Assembly: GCA_015680685.1 (NCBI GenBank)
Contig: MNCI01008852.1
Location: 1,120,099 to 1,184,098 of the forward strand
Direction of reading: 5' to 3'
DNA length: 64,000 nucleotides
DNA from: Gnetum montanum
Taxonomy: Eukaryota > Streptophyta > Gnetopsida > Gnetales > Gnetaceae
Under the pieces are notes generated by a model. That model was not told the DNA's origin and searched no databases. It saw nothing but the letters and a program-made list of their open reading frames with translations. The position numbers and the translations under genes are program-made. Of this stretch, positions 1 through 10,790 are shown in pieces (within the stretch, counting starts at the first letter, position 1; each line of letters starts with the position of its first letter).

Positions 1-420
1 TATTCTACCTTGAATTCATCCTGCTCTTCTAGTTGTTCCCCAAATATAAGTTGGCCATCTTCCCCTTTTGCAGTAATCAATTGGGATAGGATGCTAAAAT
101 AGACATTGTTGAGAGAAATTTCTTCATATGGGGAAGGAATGTGCTCTTTCCCATCCCTATGTCTAAGCTCAAACTCCCTTTTAGCCTTGGCTTCAATTCA
201 TGGGATTAGCATGCTAGCCTATATTTTGGCATAAATGAAGTTATAATGATGTTCATCTATGGCTACAAAATTAGGACTCTCCCCTTTGACTCTCAAAGAT
301 CACATACACTCAATAATGATAGGGTCTTTATGATCATAAACCCTCATGACTTGTTGGTTATGATCTTTGCCAATGAAGGTGAGGGGCAATTTGGTGGACT
401 TTAGAAAAGGCATGGCTATA
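1..420 (-). mobile_element. gag N-terminal fragment of gypsy element C
   Basis: Read on the minus strand, this segment is the inverted counterpart of 4811-5253 and matches the minus-strand segment at about 23.5-23.93 kb. All three encode a decayed version of the same protein start, with a recognisable core reading MRVYDxKDP followed by an alternating charged stretch. The two other copies run on into capsid-like and protease regions, so this is the beginning of gag; the rest lies off the left edge. Frames are broken by stops. No function beyond retroelement capsid is claimed. Confidence 0.7.
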
Positions 421-1600
421 GTGCTAAGGATTGCTTAAGAATAGCCTATAAATGTTAAAATATGAGTAAATTCCAATGAATGGAATTCAAAAAATCTTGG
501 AGAAATAAAAAAGGCAAAAAATGATGTACTTACTATAAGTGGGGGATAAGGGGGTTTACCTCTTTACCATAAATGGAATATTGGAAATGTTAGCTTCAAA
601 CCTCATCAAAATTGGCTTTCCAACTACTTCTATGCTAGGTATGGCAAGGGGGAAAAGAAGGATGGTGAGATAATGAAGATCTCACACCTTCTTATTCCAA
701 TGTTGGAGAGAGGAAGGAAAGTTTGAAGATGAAAATGAAAACATAACAATTTCCAAAGAGAGTTTTGGTAGGCTGCCAACTTTTACCAAAAAGAAGGGAA
801 AAGTAGGCTTGGTTGGTATGGAAACCAACGTTAGTTTACTGGTGAAGAATATGGCAAAAAAAATTAAATGTTTATTAAGGCATCCATGCTAGCTTTGCTC
901 TAGGAATTCATAGCAAATGTTGTAAAATTCTAGCACCCAAACCACTTGCAACTTTCATGCTAAGGTTTCTGCAATAGGGGGTAAATGCAGCATTGGATTC
1001 CTTGGGTGTTTTGGCTTAAAAAATTAGAAAATGGCTTTCACTTGTAATAAAAGAAAATTTGGTCATTAAATTGGTTTCAAACTTCATCAACATTGGCCTT
1101 CCAACTTCTTCCACAATAGGTATGATAGAGGAAAGGAAAGAAGGGGGTGAGATGATGGGAATCTCACACCTCCTACCTCAATATTGATGGGGGGGAGGCT
1201 AAAAACCAAAGTGCAAATTTGATGTTTTTTCCACTAAAGTTTGTCTTTAGCTAGTTGCCAATTTTTTTAGCTTGGAAAAGTGGGGGGTGCCAGGGTGGGG
1301 CAGGAAAGCAACTCACGGATGAGTTGAACCATCCACTTTAGAAATTGGAGAATAAGCTTTGGCATTGAAAAGGAAAAATGAATGCGGGGAAGAGATCAAT
1401 GCTGGCATTGGGTTGTAAGATTCATAGTAAGTGCTATGAAAAGCCAAAATCCAACCACATGCAACTTCCATGCTATGGTTTTGGTCACAAGGGGGGGAAA
1501 GACCAGCATTGATTCTTCAAAGATTTTGGCTATGAAAATCAAGAAAAAGCTTGTAAAATGATAACAAAAAGAGTAGAACTAGCCACAAAATTTAGGCAAA
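421..1600 (-). mobile_element. 5' leader of element C
   Basis: Non-coding stretch between the gag start and the candidate primer site. It is the inverted counterpart of 3641-4622 and is built of loosely repeated phrases about 'cttccatgctagg' and 'caacattgg' that also occur in the leader of element A (23.93-24.5 kb). No gene is visible. Confidence 0.55.
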
Positions 1601-1619
1601 GGCCCTCCTTATAGTGCCA
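1601..1619 (-). promoter_or_regulatory. candidate primer-binding site, element C
   Basis: On the minus strand this reads TGGCACTATAAGGAGGGCC, starting with the TGG expected for the complement of a tRNA CCA end. A nearly identical sequence sits at the equivalent place of element B (3622-3640). The tRNA is not identified. Placement between a polyadenylation-signal-like region and the long leader supports the call. Confidence 0.45.
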
Positions 1620-1620
1620 A

Positions 1621-3272
1621 GAAAAACTACTGAAACTGAAAACATTGATTACCAGAATGAAAACCAAGGATCCTTAGTGTAGTAGTTTCCCAACCTCAAA
1701 TCCCCATGGCCTCCATGATAAAAATGGGATTCAAGGTACCTTGGCTGGTCCAGCAAATCAACTAGGGACTTATGAGATGCGAAACATGGGACTATAAACA
1801 TATCCAAATAATGCATAGATAATAAAATTATTTTTGAACACAAAACTCAAAACTTAAGACTTTAGTGAGAAAAAATAAGGAATAAGTTAGAGAAATGTGT
1901 ACAAATGGTGCCTAGATGATAAAAAAGGGGGTCACTTATGCAAGAGTTCAAAGCCTATTGAAGTTGATGTGATCTACTCCATGATCTAGGTGCTAAGCCA
2001 CTCTTGATGCTATCAAACCTTCCTTCATTACTGCAACTTTGGATCTACCAATTAGGTCACTACTGGGGATGAGAAAGGTGGAAAATTTGGAAGCCAACTT
2101 GCTCCATAATGGGGTTTGGAAATCCTAGAAGTAGAGTGTTGACACCAAAAATCCACCAAATATAAAGGCCATAATGCTTCCACACTAGGGTTCAAGAGAA
2201 TGCAAATATGGGAACTTGCGAGAGCTCTTGAGTGCTTGAAAATGCCCCAAGTGTGGAATTATGTGTATGCAAATTGCTTGATAATGCTCAAAAATTGCTC
2301 AATTGTGAGAAACGTTACTGGACCCTTGTCAAAAATTGCTAAACAATTGCTAAAACCTTGAGAAAAATTTCTAGAACCTATAAATGATGTTTGAGGTTAG
2401 CTTTTTTTGGACCATAAATTGGGCTGCAAATTGGCTATGATTTTGCTACAAATTAGCTATGAAACATCTACAAATTTGGCTGAAAAATGGCTATAATTTT
2501 GCTACAAATTGGCTACAAATTTAGGTGAGATGGATCCCCAAATTTTGAGAGTTTACTATACATAGTAAGTGCTTTCCCCCATTGTCATTCTACTTACTAT
2601 AAATAGTTATTGAGGTACACCTTTCAAGCTCAAGATGAACCTTCCATGCTAAGCTCCCCACCTTGCTTGTTGAAGCTACTGGTCAATGTTGAAGTAAATG
2701 AATTGATGAATTTTTCTTCTTGTGGCTTCCATGCTGGGGGATTGAATTTTCCATGTTGCGGAGGAACTTTCCAGGCTGGGGGAAAGTTTCCAAGCTAAGG
2801 GAAAACTTTTTACTTTGAGGGGAAAAAGTTTCTAGGCTGGGCAAAAGTTTCCAAGTTATGCATATGGTCTCCACATTAAAGGGGGAAAGTTTTTAATCCC
2901 CCCATCCTTCCATGTTGGGGGTAGGTGAGATCTACCCCTTTTAAGTGTTTCCAGTGTAGAAAAATGTATATCCCCCATAAAACCCATCAAATTACCTTTT
3001 TTCAATTCCAAAATGCATTTTCGAACAACCCCCACACCCCCCACCCCCCAAAGCCCAATATAGATGCTATGTGACTTTTTCCACTTCAAGAATGAGGCTT
3101 TGACCACTTATGAGGCATTTTATATCCAAAAAATTATAAAGCATGTGAAATTTTCCATTGTGGATTATAATTTTCACATTTACAATGAAAATTTACCTCA
3201 CATTTCATGGAGTGAAAGATACATGATGAAGATTGGTTATAACATGCAAAATTTTGTGGTGTTTTAAGATCA
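1621..3272 (-). mobile_element. 5' LTR of element C
   Basis: About 1.65 kb in minus orientation. Its first bases on the minus strand (TGATCTTAAAACACCAC, from 3272) align with the first bases of the LTR of element A (TGACTACTAAAAGACCACC, from 25823), and the following 200 bases stay recognisably alike, including a shared phrase around the complement of 'ctttttccact'. The inner end is set by the candidate primer site and is less certain. The span includes C-rich runs at 3026-3054 but no gene. Confidence 0.55.
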
Positions 3273-3621
3273 CATTAGCTTCAACGAGCTTCAAACTCCT
3301 ACATAAGTGAATCCCCTTTTTGCTCATCTAGGCACCATTTGTACACATTTCTCTAACCTAATGTTTATTCTTTCTCAATAAAGTTTTAAGTCTTAAGCTT
3401 TGTGTTGAAAAATAAATTTATTTTCTATGCATTATTTTGATCTATTTTTATTTCCACATTTTGCATTCCATAAGTCCTTGGTTGATCTGTTAGACTGGCC
3501 AAAGCATCTCGAATCCCATTTTTTCCATGGAGGCCATAGGGATTTGTGGGTTGGGGAACTATAGCATCAAGGATCTCTAGTTTTTCCAATGACTGAGATT
3601 TTCAGTTACAATAATTTTTCT
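3268..3621 (+). mobile_element. truncated 5' LTR of element B
   Basis: From about 3268 the plus strand reproduces the reverse complement of C starting near 1980, so B lacks the first part of its LTR (U3). Position 3272 is also where C's LTR ends, so the two elements are joined almost directly. A clear AATAAA lies at 3377-3382. Confidence 0.6.
3377..3382 (+). terminator. LTR polyadenylation signal AATAAA (element B)
   Basis: AATAAA within TCTCAATAAAG. The same TCTCAATAAAG context is present on the minus strand of element A (complement of 24563-24568), so the signal is conserved between copies and marks the R region of this LTR family. Confidence 0.5.
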
Positions 3622-3640
3622 TGGTGCTAGAAAGAGGGCC
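3622..3640 (+). promoter_or_regulatory. candidate primer-binding site, element B
   Basis: TGGTGCTAGAAAGAGGGCC, four differences from the equivalent site of element C (1601-1619, minus). It begins with TGG and lies about 240 bases after the AATAAA of the LTR. Confidence 0.45.
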
Positions 3641-4622
3641 TTTGCCTAAGTTCTATGAATATATTTGTTCTTTTTGTTTCCATTTGCAATCTTTTCTTTG
3701 ATTTTTGTAGCCAAAACCTTTGAAAAATCAACACTGATCTTTTCCCCTTTGTGACCATAATTGTAGCATGGAAGTTGCAGGTGGTTAGGTTTTGGCTTTT
3801 TATAGCACTTTATATAAATTTTACAACCTAAAGCCAATGTTGATATCTCTTTTTCCTTATTTTTTTCATTTTACTGCCAAAATTTTATTCTTTAGTTTTT
3901 AAAGTAGATTGCTCAATTGTTCCATAAGTTGGCTTCCCCCCATTTTTCCAAGCTAAGAAAATTGGTAGTTGGCTAAAACCAATTTTAGTGAAAAAAACAC
4001 CAACTTTCCACTTTAGTTTTCAACCTTCACCTCATCAACATTGAGATAGGAAGTGTGAGATTCCCATCATCTCACCCCCTTCTTTCCCCACATTTTCCAT
4101 ACCTAGCATGGAAGTAGTTGGGAGGCCAACATGGGTGAGGTTTGTTACCAAATTGTTGATGAGATCTTCTTTTAATCCATTTTCAAAATTACAAGTTGAA
4201 AGGCCTTTTCTAGTTTTTTGAAGTCAAAACTCCCAAGGAATCCAATGTTGTCTTTACCTCCTTGTAGCAGAAACCTCAGCATAGCAATTGTAAGTGGTGT
4301 TGGTGCTGAAGTTTCATAACATTTGCTATGAATTTTTAGAACAAAGCTAGCATGGAAGCCTTAACAACCATATAATTTTTTCTACCACATATTTTTTCAT
4401 TAAACTAACATTGGTTTCCACACCAACCAAGCCTAATTTTCCCTCCTTTGTGGTAAAAGTTGGTAGCCTACCAAAACCATCTTTGGAAACTATTAGGTTT
4501 TCATTTTGGCCTTCAAAATTTCCCCCCTCTCTTCAACATTGAAATAAGAAGGTGTGAGATTTTTATTTTCTCACCCCTCTTCTTTCCCCCTTGTGCCTGC
4601 TCCTCACTCACCCCACACACCC
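3641..4622 (+). mobile_element. 5' leader of element B
   Basis: Reverse-complement counterpart of the C leader (421-1600), collinear but diverged. No convincing reading frame; proline- or glycine-rich frames at its right end are produced by the poly-C run. Confidence 0.55.
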
Positions 4623-4665
<43 letters not shown>

Positions 4666-4810
4666 NNNNNNNNNNNNNNNNNNNNNNNNNNNNNNNNNNN
4701 NNNNNNNNNNNNNNNNNNNNNNNNNNNNNNNNNNNNNNNNNNNNNNNNNNNNNNNNNNNNNNNNNNNNNNNNNNNNNNNNNNNNNNNNNNNNNNNNNNNN
4801 NNNNNNNNNN
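4623..4810. other. poly-C run followed by assembly gap
   Basis: About 43 consecutive C (4623-4665), then 145 N (4666-4810). The corresponding place in the inverted copy C (near 420) has no such run. The homopolymer may be real or an artefact at the edge of an unresolved gap. Confidence 0.95.
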
Positions 4811-5253
4811 TCCTTCATCCTCACTAGTGAAGATCATAGCCAACAAGCCATGAGGGTCTATGACCTCAAAGACCCTACAATCATTGAGTGTAGGTAATCT
4901 TTGAGGGTCAAAGAAGAGAGTCCTAATTTTGCAACCATAAATGAAGATCATTATAACTTCATTTGTGCTAAAATATAGACAGGCATGCTAATTCCATGAA
5001 TTGCAGTCAAGGCTAAGAGGGAGTTTGAGCTCATACATAGGAGTTGGAAGGAGTACATCCCTTCCATGTATGAGCAAATTTTCCTTAACGACATCTATGC
5101 TAGCATCCTAGCCCAAATGATTATCATGCAAGAGGAAGATGACAAGAATAGCTCTGAGGAACAATAAGAAGAGAAGGATGAATTTAAGGTAGAATATGAG
5201 TCTAAAAACATCCTAGGAGAACTATTCCAACAAACATCCCCCAAGATCATAGC
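4811..5253 (+). mobile_element. gag N-terminal region of element B
   Basis: Plus-strand remnant of the gag start, with MRVYDLKDP at about 4849-4875 matching MRVYDPKDP on the minus strand of element A. Downstream it keeps an acidic stretch like that of A. It is cut at 5253 by the solo LTR and resumes at 6787. Several stops are present. Confidence 0.65.
5249..5253 (+). repeat. target-site duplication ATAGC (left)
   Basis: ATAGC directly before the LTR start at 5254; the identical five bases follow the LTR end at 6787-6791. Confidence 0.8.
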
Positions 5254-6786
5254 TGTAACGACGGAAAATGTCGGCAGCTGGAATACCAAACAAAATCTAT
5301 GTATACAGTCTTAACCACAGATCCGTGCGAGGACTGTGCTGGAGAAAATGAATCCCCAGTGCCCTGAACGGTCTTGTCGATCAGACAGGGACTTACTAAA
5401 ACAGTAAACCAATGGCGATTATGAATATTTTTCATGGCACGATTTGATTCGACGAGTCGCGAAATGAGAGAAAAATAATGTAGATGAATCGTAATAATGA
5501 TAATGTTAACACGGTAAAAGGAATCAAACACGAGAGAAATGTGTGATTTCAAGATCTATGCTTTGACCTAAAAAATGAATATTTTGTATACCACGTTACA
5601 CTGGGGAGACCCCGATTGCTTTGTATGAAGCAAACACGAAATAACAAGAAAACTTTCTAAGTAGAAGTACAGAATGGAGTCCGATCTACCTCGTAGGCCA
5701 GAGATGGGATGCAAGGAAGGTCAAGTTCTGACGTCTATCGATCAACTGCTTCTGATCAATAGAGCTTACAAACCGTGCCAGATGATCTCTCGATCTCTGA
5801 TCTGCTCCTTTTGCCTTGGGTAGTCTCTGCTCGGAACTGCCAATGATCACCAATGGAGAAAGTTGTGTCTTTGCCAAAGGGTCAATCGCTCCTACTACCA
5901 TGCTCAAGCAAAATGTTTCCTGTCTCTATTAAAAGATAGTGCTGCCAAAAGATTGCTAAAAATGCTGCTCTCTTTCTCTGTCTCTCTCTGTATCTCCGTC
6001 CTCCTTGTTTTTCTTCGCCAACTGGGTTATTTATAGGTTTGACAATATGTTGAGAAGGCATGGTTGTGATGACACATGTTTCAAACCTTTCAGAACATCG
6101 TTGACTTGACCATCCTTGTGTTGAAATTTGTGACTATGCACAATACGCGCATCTGCGTATTGTGCGTATGGATGACAAATGTGGATCGGGCATGTCTCAA
6201 TTGATTTTGGGCTACATTACGCTCGTACGCATTGCGTCGCGTGCGAGAGCGTAATAAAGCACAAAAGTAATGGACTCAAGCTGCTTTACGCTGGTTCACG
6301 CTGCCAAGCATAGTGAAGCATAAACAATGATTAACTTGGCGATGGATTACGCTGACGTACGCTGCGTTGCGTAACGAGCATAACTTGATCTGTTGCGCTT
6401 CCTTTGGATTCTCTTTGACATTTTCGAAGCTCGTTACGCTGCCTTGCGTAACAGAGCGTAAATCTGCCCTTGGACAAAAGACTTAGCAGAATACACGAGA
6501 GATCGCATATTACGCTGCTTAGGCCTTAGGCTTCGCCAAATCTGCTGAAGTAAATCGCCTTCTAATGTCAGACTATGTTACACTGAGCGTCATTACGCTA
6601 CATTGCGTACTATAGCATAAAGACGGAAAACATAGTAAGATAAGAAATCTGCAAAAGGAAACCAAAGTCTTGATGTCGTTCGCCTCTTTGCCTTGCCTTG
6701 TTCTCCTTTCTAGAATTCTGTCATGTACTTTTGTCTGAATCGCGAATCTTCGCCTGAGGCTGACTCACAATTTTCACGGTGTTTCA
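5254..6786 (-). mobile_element. solo LTR inserted in element B gag
   Basis: A 1533-bp insertion starting TGTAACGACGG and ending GTGTTTCA, flanked by ATAGC on both sides, with no gag or pol, so it is a solo LTR left by recombination between two LTRs. On the minus strand CTATAAATAA (near 6030) is a good TATA box followed by a CT/GA-rich stretch, hence the orientation. The interior (about 6130-6620) is unusually rich in CpG, with repeated 'ttacgct', 'gcgta' and 'tgcgtaac' phrases, unlike the CpG-poor host element; this fits a younger insertion that has lost fewer methylated cytosines. The family is not identified, and the 73-residue frame inside it (5686-5907) is not supported as a gene. Confidence 0.8.
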
Positions 6787-8990
6787 ATAGCACCTTCCTC
6801 TAATGCTTTTGTTTTTCTTCATGGTCATGGTGCCACCATCTTCCACTCCTTCCTACCCTACTATGGTGGCTCCCATGCTAGTTATAGCCACACATCACAC
6901 TAACCAATCATACAAAGAACAAATTATAACACATCAATGTCATTTACAATACAGTCTCAATATATAAAATCATCAACGCTGGTTTTTACCACCACAAATC
7001 CATTAACTACTCACATGGGATCCACCATGGGACCTCAAGCAACAAAAGGATCACACACCCCATTTGTCCTATTTGTGCCTTAAGTACTGGCACAAACATC
7101 CTTTTCTTTGTTTGGCCCACAAGTCATAACCATAACGCAACCTCTTCCTTCTATCATGCAATCCATAATGAGGCCACAAGCCTCACAACAAATGCCCCAA
7201 TCTTATGTACAAACCTTGCAACCTATGGGGCCATCAAAATGTCTTGATCAAGCCTTTCAAATGATCCAAAACCTAGCAGAGGAGCTAAAGAGGCTTAAAG
7301 CCTCTACTTCACAAACTATCAAGATTATGACCTTCTACCAAGATGATCCCATAAGTCTTGTAGTACCACCCTTGACACTTCCTCCTAGTGTCCCTATTCC
7401 CTAATTCAATAAATATAATGGAGAAGGTAACTCTAATGCTCACCTTATTTCCTTTCGATCTAAATGTTTACTCTTGTAACCATGGCCTTATACCATCATA
7501 AGGATTTTCCCTATGTCTTTAAATAGGAAAGCACTTAATTAGTATCACACATTGCCTAGGGGATCCATATCCTCTTTGGAAGAGTTAGTATCCTAGTTTA
7601 TCAACTACTTCAAGTATAACTTGAAGCTTGACACAACGCTTGATCAACTCATGAAGGTTAAGCAAGGATCCTTAGAACTCATGCAAAAATTCATTCAATG
7701 GTGGAATGGACTACTAAATAAAATACTAGAGCCTATAGCTCAATCCCATTTGTTAGCCATATTTAAGGAAGTAGTTAATGACTTTATCAAATCTAAACTC
7801 TATTACCTTAATCCATGGTCTCTTAGCTAAGCATTATCTCAAACTAAACATATAGAGGATGTTATCAAGGCCAATCATGATCTGACCTATATAGCATATA
7901 AAAACCAACACACTCGAAGAGACAAAGAGAAGAGCAAACAAAACAACATGACTATAGCAACTATAACCATAGAAACAAAGACCATGAACCAAGGGTTGAA
8001 GGTCAATCCACCCAAAGGCCCCACTAATTACCGCAATAACCTACCATTAACCTCTAGTTCCATTGCATCGATAACAACTAGACCTAACTTTGAAAGGAAG
8101 GATAGGTCCAAATATACTACATTGCCATTAAAACTATCCAAGTTGCTAGACCAACTATTAAAAAGTTAATGCATGCAACACAAACAAATGACTAAAGATG
8201 CTTGAAAGAAACATGAGAGACTGTGTGAAATAGTCAAGGATCCCTCTTGGGCAATGAAAGATGATCCACAACTACCTAAATACTTCAAGGTAGACTGATT
8301 CTACCATTATCAATAACTGCCTAGTCATGATGTAGACTTCTACCTTGTGCTGAAGGATGACCTACAAAGGATGATAGCTAGGGGGAGCTAGTCCTAGATA
8401 CTTCCAACCTAGTTCAGCCATAAAACTAGTCAATGTAGGTCTACAAAGACTCGTTAAATGCTAATGATAGCCCTTGTGTTATTTTATCATTCAACATTGA
8501 TAACAATCAGAAACCTTCAAGAGAACCATTTGTTATTCAAGTACCCCACTACAATGAAAGGTCTTCTTTAGCTTCCTATAGCTCAAGATCCCCCTTTGTC
8601 ATGAGGGTACCATCACAAGTGCCTCTAAGGAAACCTTTTGTTATTAGGATTCCCCAACCCAATACAACCCAAATACCCATATCCCAAACAACTACACAAC
8701 AACCTCTTGTGGTGGCCAATGCGACTACCTCTTCTTCATAGCTAATAGCTAACAACCAAAAAGCTTCAACTAAACAAAGGAAGAAGCATAAGCAAAATCC
8801 TAAAAAAAATGAAGACAAGTTGATGAAGGAATGAAAGGAAGTGGGTCCACCAAAGCCCACTCCCATTTCAACTATACCCATGACCTCCTCTGCCCTAATT
8901 TTTTCAATGAACAAGCCATAGGATGACATCAAAACCCACAACCAAAACAACAAGAAAGAGCCACAATAGCCATAGCCTAAAGCTAATGTT
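6787..8990 (+). mobile_element. gag region of element B (continued)
   Basis: Decayed gag of a Ty3/gypsy element. A hydrophilic, proline- and glutamine-rich stretch (7108-7404) is followed by a capsid-like part (7405-7830) with a typical LDTTLDQLMKVKQGSLE segment, and then (7948-8330) a conserved block NFERKDRSKYTTLPLKLS and YFKVD that matches element A (22303-21950, minus). Stops and frameshifts occur throughout. No zinc knuckle is seen; the block may correspond to the non-catalytic linker common in Tat-type gag-pol. Confidence 0.7.
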
Positions 8991-9366
8991 CACATTTTGG
9001 GATGCATCAAGGAAGTAAAGCACAACTAGGGAAACAAGCCCATGATCAACGATAAAAACTTCCCTAGTGCAATGGACCAAATCAAGCTATCCCTCAAGCA
9101 AAAATAAAAATAAAACTTTAAGCTTGTATGACCTGATCATGACTTCTACCACACATCATAAGGCACTAGTCAAAATGTTGACCTCCATCTCCATGAGTGA
9201 GGATATCCCCACTAATGAGAAATTCATCAATGTAGTGATGATTCCTCCCTCATTAAAGGAGGAGAAGTCAACACCCTTAACATTTCACAATAGAAATATT
9301 AAGCTTAATCCCCCAAATAGAGAAGTAAATATAGCCCTTTATTCATAACCATACACATAGAACATT
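8991..9366 (+). mobile_element. gag-protease linker of element B
   Basis: Includes an open stretch 9067-9348 of 93 residues with a segment ending in IALYS just before the protease. The A element has the equivalent stretch around 20.95-21.4 kb on the minus strand. No motif is recognised. Confidence 0.45.
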
Positions 9367-9963
9367 TTAAAATACATCAAGTGCATGTTGATGATGGAGC
9401 CGCAACCAACATCATCCCATGCACCATTGTTGAACGCTTGGGCTTAATTAAGCGAATACAACCTACAACCACCATAGCTCTTAAGTCCTTCATTGGATTA
9501 AGAGTTACCATCAATTGGTCTATCTCCTTGGATTTTCTAGCTAGAGAATAATTCCCTACAACCACCAACTTCTTGATGGTGGAAGAAATACCAGGATTCA
9601 ACTTGATCCTAGAAAGACCTTGGTTTGCTCAATTACAAGCTATGTCCCCTTCCATCCATCAAGAAATTCATCTTCCTTATGAGGGATGTGAAATCATCAT
9701 TCATAGTGATAACGTGGTTCCCCTAGCAATCAAAAATGTATACATAGAGTAAGGGTTTAAAGTAGAGCTTCAAGAAGAAGCTCCTAGCCATGAAGATCAA
9801 AAACCCAAGAAAGCCAACAATGATAGTGATAAGCAATGGAATATATTATGGGATGAATTTCCTTTTAATATCGTAAGTAAAGGAAATGGAAAATATAAGC
9901 TTGTGCAAAGTAGGGCTTGCTCGCTCCCTAATCTTGCAAAGATTAGGAAGAATCTACATAAGT
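9367..9963 (+). mobile_element. retropepsin-like protease region, element B
   Basis: Reads VDDGAATNIIPCTIVERLGL, a typical aspartic protease start of Tat/Ogre-like elements (DDGA in place of the usual D-S/T-G), then FLMVEEIPGFNLILERPWF with the (I/L)LGRPW-like signature, then LPYEGCEIIIHSDN. Element A has the same order (20913-20278, minus). One internal stop interrupts FLARE-FPT. The coding part ends at about 9963, after LAKIRKNLHK; no reverse transcriptase follows in the same orientation. Confidence 0.75.
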
Positions 9964-10790
9964 GAACTTTTTCCTAACCTTCCAATGCCACTATGACCAA
10001 ATGCACCTATAGCCATGTAGCCTTACCTTTCTTTTGCAGTTTATTATATCTTTCTATGCATTTGTTATTTTACTCTTTATAGCCTATGCATATAGCCTAA
10101 TTTCAATTTCATTTTTACCTATTTGCTACAACCTTTCTTTATTCTTTCTTATGATTGAAAAATCCTTATAAATATACATCTCTTTCATACCACATCTAGT
10201 AAGATGTTAAACTAGCATTATGGTCTACTAAGACCTTAAACTAACATGATGGTATGCCAAGATCTTAAACTAACATTATGGCCTACCATGTCCTTAAACT
10301 GGCAATGTAGCCATAATCGCACAATATAACCTATGCTTACAATGGTTGAAAACTAGAAAACATCTTTTTTATTATCCATTTTATGTTATAACAAAAACAT
10401 CAACATAGAAATTCCTAATATTTACAACATTTACAATGTTTAGTACTACAATAGATGCATATAGTCAAAAATAAAACCAAAATTTAAATTTAAAGAAATG
10501 TCCATAACATACATAGCCATGGCCACACTAAGTGGCAAAAATGTCAAAGAATAACAATCATCTATAACATGGTCTTGAACATAAAAACAAAAACAAATAC
10601 CCAACAAGCTAAACTGAAGGAGGTTGCTGAGTAGCATCTAGAGGAGGAAGTGGTGGATCATTCCCACCCTCACCATTGGGACTGCCAATGTCTCCTGAGG
10701 TCTAGAATGCAACAACATATAGCCAGTTAGTAACTCATAGCCGAAATCATGACTTACAACAAAAACTAAAACATAAAATTTATCAAACCT
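9964..10790. mobile_element. spacer after protease in element B
   Basis: Non-coding, A/T-rich stretch containing about four copies of a 31-bp unit at 10201-10311 around the phrase 'ccttaaactaacat'. Element A carries an equivalent spacer with similar units (19890-20045), also between its protease and an opposite-strand gene. No polypurine tract or LTR is recognisable here. Confidence 0.6.
10201..10311. repeat. 31-bp tandem repeat, four units
   Basis: Units begin AAGATGTTAAACTAGCATTA, AAGACCTTAAACTAACATGA, AAGATCTTAAACTAACATTA and ATGTCCTTAAACTGGC. Confidence 0.8.

Noticed and set aside
4460-4951. Open frames across the poly-C run and gap
   Set aside because: Proline or glycine homopolymers and unknown residues only; they result from the C run and the N gap.
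5247-5907. Minus-strand frames of 101 and 73 residues in the solo LTR
   Set aside because: The first crosses the LTR boundary and neither has a motif; LTRs normally carry no gene.
5254-6786. DNA transposon (similar TGTAACGACGG / TGAAACACCGT ends)
   Set aside because: The ends are similar for about 17 bases, but there is no transposase and the 5-bp duplication and TG...CA ends fit an LTR at least as well.
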